From the NCBI GenBank assembly GCA_035356615.1, contig DAOQSN010000035.1, positions 1 to 56,100 of the forward strand: a stretch of 56,100 bases of DNA. Reading direction: 5' to 3'. Shown one piece after another: positions 53,504-56,100 of this stretch; the first letter of the stretch is position 1, and the number at the start of each line of letters is the position of its first letter. Made by a program: the position numbers and the translations under genes. The notes below the pieces were generated by a model, which worked only from the letters and a program-made list of their open reading frames with translations, was not told where the DNA came from and ran no database searches. Source of the DNA: JAKQDH01 sp029558835. Lineage in GTDB: Bacteria; Planctomycetota; Phycisphaerae; UBA1845.

Positions 53504-54256
53504 CTACTTGGGTCGCATCCCGCGTCGCCTGCGTATTGAGACCACGGTACCTCCGAACAGCAACAGCGCCAGAGCAGCGGGCTCCGGAACGATCTTCACG
53601 TTGTCGAACCCCCGAGCATCCTGTGCGTCTAGCGCCCCTGCGCGGAACTCGATCCTGCCGATGTTGCGAGAATCCGAGACCAGCGCGATGTAGTCGTAAG
53701 CGTCAAAGGGATCGGTCGGCGTGTCTGTTTTGGACTGCGTGAACGAGCCCACCATATTCCCGTCAGGATCGAACACGGAGATGTCCGTGTAGCCCCCACT
53801 GTTATTGACATCCAGCATAACGAACGACACGCCCCAAACGGGATCTGGAAGCGTGAAAGCCCATTCGCTGTAGTCATCGTCACGCCCGACATCGGCACAG
53901 AGGGTACCGAGCGCGGGCGTTCCCGCACCATTAGAATTGGCCGTGATTCCAAACGGCGAAGAGAACAGGATGTTCTCCGCTGCGTACTGGTTGTCAATCG
54001 GGTCTCCGAGGGCGACCCGTCCGTCTTCGAAGTCCACCCACGACCAAGACAGACCGGCGATGGCTGCCTCGAAGCCAAGCTCGTCGCCGCTGTAGTTCGT
54101 GATCGCTGCGTGCGCAGGATTCACGAGAACACACACCCAGACTACGGCCACGACCCCCAGTTGACCCACTGATCTTCTAGAAAGTGCTGGCTCTTCCTTA
54201 CACTTCCCACTCGCAGTTCCGTCGTGCGCGATCATGCCTATACTCCGAAAACACAT
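53504..54256 (-). CDS. PEP-CTERM sorted exported protein
   Basis: 250 residues from ATG 54256 (AGGAG nine bases upstream). An atypical long signal region ends with VVAVVWVCVLVNPAHAA at ~33-50. The mature part is beta-rich with aromatic and Asp residues (ITNYSGDELGFEAAIAGLSWSWVDFED, FDPDGNMVGSFTQ). The C-terminus is a textbook PEP-CTERM signal: VPEPAALALLLFGGTVVSIRRRRG, that is Pro-Glu-Pro, a membrane helix and a basic cluster. Such proteins are processed by an exosortase, not in this window, and reach the cell surface or matrix. Confidence 0.88.
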   Translation of the reverse strand: MCFRSIGMIAHDGTASGKCKEEPALSRRSVGQLGVVAVVWVCVLVNPAHAAITNYSGDELGFEAAIAGLSWSWVDFEDGRVALGDPIDNQYAAENILFSSPFGITANSNGAGTPALGTLCADVGRDDDYSEWAFTLPDPVWGVSFVMLDVNNSGGYTDISVFDPDGNMVGSFTQSKTDTPTDPFDAYDYIALVSDSRNIGRIEFRAGALDAQDARGFDNVKIVPEPAALALLLFGGTVVSIRRRRGMRPK

Positions 54257-54478
54257 TTCATGCTCTCCTGTGCCCGGGAGGTTCGCGGTGCCTTTCGGCA
54301 CAGAGCGTCTCCGGGCTCGACGCTCGGCTTGGTTGCGGTAGGTCCCGACCATGAGAACCGCTTCTTGTCCTGTTGGGTCCGTTCCGTTCGTACGTGCGCA
54401 AAGCGGACAAGAACAGCGCAGCGGAGTAGTGTTGGCGTATTCTCGGTACCCACATGAAGCGCAACTGTAAACATCACC

Positions 54479-54506
54479 TTGACATGACCAGCGGAGTCAG
54501 TACACT
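54479..54506 (+). promoter_or_regulatory. Promoter for the ECF sigma factor
   Basis: -35 TTGACA (54479-54484), 16-base spacer, -10 TACACT (54501-54506), about 28 bases before the ATG. This looks like a housekeeping promoter rather than an autoregulated ECF promoter. Confidence 0.6.
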
Positions 54507-54534
54507 GTTTGGGCCACTTTCGAGGTGACGTCCT

Positions 54535-55155
54535 ATGCCCGACGAGGTATCCAACCGCCTCACGCAGCTTCTGGCGGCCGTCGGCGAGGGCGATGAGGCC
54601 GCCCGGCAGCGGCTCTGGGGTATCGTCTACGACGAGCTTCATCGGTTGGCCCACGCGCAGATGGGTCGCGAGCTAAGCGGGCACACCCTGCAGACGACGG
54701 CCTTGGTCAATGAGGCCTATCTGCGGCTGACCGGCGGGAAGGAGCCGTCCTGGACGCACCGCGGGCACTTTTTCACCGCGGCCGCCGAGGCCATGCGCCG
54801 CATCTGCGTGGATTACGCACGTAAGCGCAAGGCGGCCAAGCGCGGCCGCGGACGCGAGCCGGCCCGGCTCGACGGTGAACCGGGCCGACTCGACTGCGAG
54901 CCGGCCTGGCTCGACCGCGACCCGGCCGAGGTGCTCGACGTGCATGATGCGCTCACGCGGTTAGAGGCGGCTGCCCCGCGCCCGGCCCAGGTGGTCAAGC
55001 TGCGCTACTTCGCCGGCTTGAGCGGCGACGAAATCGCGGCCATCCTGGAGGTGAGCCCGCGCATGGTGGATTTCGACTGGCAGTTCGCCCGCACCTGGCT
55101 GCACCACGAACTGAGCAAGGGCGACACGGACGTCGGCCGGGAGAAGGGCCTGTAG
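54535..55155 (+). CDS. ECF-like RNA polymerase sigma factor
   Basis: 206 residues. Region 2: RLTQLLAAVGEGDEAARQRLWGIVYDELHRLAHAQM...TLQTTALVNEAYLRL and FFTAAAEAMRRICVDYARKRKAAKRG, the pattern of the planctomycete-rich 'ECF subfamily' sigma factors. Region 4: LEAAAPRPAQVVKLRYFAGLSGDEIAAILEVSPRMVDFDWQFARTWLHHEL. The linker between them contains a three-fold 7-residue repeat (EPARLDG, EPGRLDC, EPAWLDR; bases 54856-54918, 21 bases each), a recent tandem expansion. No anti-sigma or kinase gene follows in the window. Confidence 0.92.
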   Translation: MPDEVSNRLTQLLAAVGEGDEAARQRLWGIVYDELHRLAHAQMGRELSGHTLQTTALVNEAYLRLTGGKEPSWTHRGHFFTAAAEAMRRICVDYARKRKAAKRGRGREPARLDGEPGRLDCEPAWLDRDPAEVLDVHDALTRLEAAAPRPAQVVKLRYFAGLSGDEIAAILEVSPRMVDFDWQFARTWLHHELSKGDTDVGREKGL

Positions 55156-55179
55156 CGTCGCCCGTGCCGGCCGGTGTGC

Positions 55180-55221
55180 GAACCCCTCGCCCTGCAAGGG
55201 AGAGGGGTAGGGGTGAGGGTT
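55180..55221 (-). repeat. Family R palindrome R3
   Basis: AACCCCTCGCCCTGCAAGGG, AGAGGGG and the tail TAGGGGTGAGGGTT to the right. Its tail faces that of R4, 20 bases away. Confidence 0.8.
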
Positions 55222-55241
55222 GGAGCGCAACGGCACCCCCG

Positions 55242-55281
55242 CTCACCCTACCCTCTCCCCCAAACGGGGGAGAGGGGTCAG
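55242..55281 (+). repeat. Family R palindrome R4
   Basis: Tail CTCACCCTA to the left, then CCCTCTCCCCC-AAAC-GGGGGAGAGGGG. It forms a tail-to-tail pair with R3. Confidence 0.8.
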
Positions 55282-55345
55282 AAGGGCCGGGCGCTAATCC
55301 GCGTCCGGCGCCGGTCCGCGTGCAGTGTCCGCAGGCACCCGGCGC

Positions 55346-55389
55346 AGACCCCTCTCCCTTCAAGGGAGAGGGGCAGGGGTGAGGGTTCT
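55346..55389 (-). repeat. Family R palindrome R5 (left flank of the DUF559 gene)
   Basis: CCCCTCTCCCTTCAAGGG, AGAGGGG, then the tail CAGGGGTGAGGGTTCT to the right. The DUF559 start codon follows two bases later, and GAGG in the tail can serve as its ribosome site. Confidence 0.82.
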
Positions 55390-55390
55390 G

Positions 55391-55897
55391 ATGGCGAAGA
55401 CCCGCATGAAACATCGCATCCTGCCAGAGATGACCAGCCGCGCCCGTCGCCTTCGGCACGACGCGACGTTCCCCGAGCGTCTCCTATGGGGACACCTGCG
55501 GGGGCGACGTTTCGGTGCGTTTAAGTTCCGGCGGCAGCATGTGCTGGGCCCGTACGTCGCCGATTTCTTCTGCGCCGAGTGCCAGCTCATCATTGAACTC
55601 GATGGTCACAGTCACGACACGACGGCCACGGGTGACGTGAGGCGGGAGGAGTTCCTGCGGCGTATGGGAATCGAGGTGATCCGGTTCACGAATGACGAAG
55701 TGCTGGGCGGGATCGAGCGGGTGCTGACGGCGATCGAGAACACGCTGGTGTTGCGGCATGCGGCGCTGAGCAACCCTCACCCCTACCCCTCTCCCTGCAA
55801 GGGAGAGGGGTTCAGTGACGCCCCCAAGGGAGAGGCGTTACCTGGCAGGGCAGCTCCGAGCCGCCGGCGCAACTCTGAGCCGCCGGCGGAACGCTGA
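55391..55897 (+). CDS. DUF559 (Vsr/PD-(D/E)XK-like) endonuclease-family protein
   Basis: 168 residues from ATG 55391. The DUF559 core is clear: TSRARRLRHDATFPERLLWGHLRG, FKFRRQHVLGPYVADFFC, LIIELDGHSHD (probable metal site D58, E69, D71), then RREEFLRRMGIEVIRFTNDEVL. The fold is related to very-short-patch-repair nucleases; no member function is firmly known to me. The core ends near residue 127. The last ~40 residues (NPHPYPSPCKGEG...) are translated from palindrome R6 and beyond. The gene is framed by R5 and R6, whose tails point inward. No methylase is nearby, so this is not a standard restriction-modification locus. Confidence 0.85.
   Translation: MAKTRMKHRILPEMTSRARRLRHDATFPERLLWGHLRGRRFGAFKFRRQHVLGPYVADFFCAECQLIIELDGHSHDTTATGDVRREEFLRRMGIEVIRFTNDEVLGGIERVLTAIENTLVLRHAALSNPHPYPSPCKGEGFSDAPKGEALPGRAAPSRRRNSEPPAER
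55772..55815 (+). repeat. Family R palindrome R6 (right flank of the DUF559 gene)
   Basis: Tail AACCCTCACCCCTA to the left, then CCCCTCTCCCTGCAAGGG and AGAGGGG. It is inverted relative to R5 and lies within the 3' coding sequence of the DUF559 gene. Confidence 0.82.
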
Positions 55898-55909
55898 GCC
55901 GCCGCTGTG

Positions 55910-55946
55910 ATCCCTCTCCCATTGGGAGAGGGCAGGGTGAGGGCTG
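55910..55946 (-). repeat. Family R palindrome R7
   Basis: ATCCCTCTCCCATTGGGAGA, GGG, then the tail CAGGGTGAGGGCTG to the right; paired with R8. Confidence 0.78.
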
Positions 55947-56006
55947 CTGCTTCGCGTTTCACGGCTGCCCGGACAAAGCGTTGCTGCGTAGCGGGTCGCA
56001 GCTTCG

Positions 56007-56048
56007 ACCCTCACCCCTACCCCTCTCCCTGCAAGGGAGAGGGGTCCT
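56007..56048 (+). repeat. Family R palindrome R8
   Basis: Tail ACCCTCACCCCTA to the left, then CCCCTCTCCCTGCAAGGG and AGAGGGG, almost identical to R6. The tail faces that of R7 across 60 bases. No gene is seen from 55898 to the window end. Confidence 0.82.
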
Positions 56049-56100
56049 GGTGTTTGGCCATTTCATAGTAATCTGGGCGGGTTCGCAAGCGAACTTGGCG

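Noticed and set aside
54238..54654. Minus-strand frame covering the ECF sigma factor start
   Set aside because: It is antisense to a well-supported gene with its own promoter and shows no protein motif.
55391..55897. Restriction-modification system around the DUF559 nuclease
   Set aside because: No DNA methyltransferase or specificity gene lies in the window near it.
55180..56048. CRISPR array at the right end
   Set aside because: The repeats alternate in orientation, spacers are of unequal length and one holds a gene; there are no cas genes.

Overview
The window is high-GC bacterial DNA that most likely comes from the phylum Planctomycetota. The support is: a secreted FG-GAP/dockerin protein with the D-x-N-x-N-x-I-P-D-E-C-D repeats common in that phylum, a PEP-CTERM protein, an ECF-like sigma factor, type II pseudopilins, N-terminal prepilin motifs, and many intergenic palindromic repeats. 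Genes are mostly in short runs on both strands, with 100-700 base gaps full of repeats. There is one tRNA (Tyr) and no rRNA or CRISPR array.

Layout. 1-2.4 kb: 3' part of a broken FG-GAP/dockerin surface protein. 2.6-5.8 kb: a 2-hydroxyacid dehydrogenase, thymidine kinase, and the electron-transfer subunit PyrK with an apparent transcription attenuator in its leader. 6.1-9.7 kb: a GT2 glycosyltransferase and a polytopic GT-C-like membrane protein. 10.2-12.6 kb: RNase PH, a SPOR-like lipoprotein and an ITP/XTP pyrophosphatase. 12.6-15.1 kb: a compact polyamine module (pyruvoyl arginine decarboxylase, agmatinase, deoxyhypusine-synthase-like enzyme). 15.4-17.1 kb: CheB and a PilZ-like protein. 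17.5-20.1 kb: an SGNH hydrolase/MBOAT acyltransferase pair, probably for polysaccharide O-acylation. 20.2-24.7 kb: MetF, tRNA-Tyr and a TPR protein with an HEXXH protease domain. 25.0-26.1 kb: DAHP synthase.

26.1-30.1 kb is an accessory islet between aroF and tpiA. It carries a HicBA toxin-antitoxin pair followed by a second, diverged copy of the 3' end of aroF, a small membrane-protein gene with an in-frame TGA, and an XRE-ImmA/IrrE + PIN pair with a palindromic operator over its promoter. 30.2-35.2 kb is a housekeeping run: tpiA, secG, yicC-family, gmk, rpoZ-like, and separate coaC and coaB genes. 35.6-38.2 kb: a glycogen-synthase-like GT4 enzyme and a GH57 alpha-glucan enzyme. 39-42.2 kb: a large lipoprotein that joins Cys-rich acidic repeats to an RTX/S-layer-like region, behind a strong promoter and a long leader. 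42.5-44.3 kb: three minor pseudopilins. 44.5-50.7 kb: a sulfatase-fold protein without the formylglycine Cys, a C45 acyltransferase, an HDAC-family deacetylase and a Tat-exported sugar-isomerase-like protein. 51-53 kb: UvrB. 53.5-56.1 kb: a PEP-CTERM protein, an ECF sigma factor, and a DUF559 endonuclease gene lying inside an inverted pair of palindromic repeats, with similar 'empty' repeat pairs on each side.

The best candidates for undescribed biology are the DUF559 gene nested in paired palindromes, the HicBA/aroF-3'-duplication islet, the XRE-protease/PIN module with its operator, and the pyrK leader attenuator. All functions are read from sequence motifs by eye; no database search was possible.
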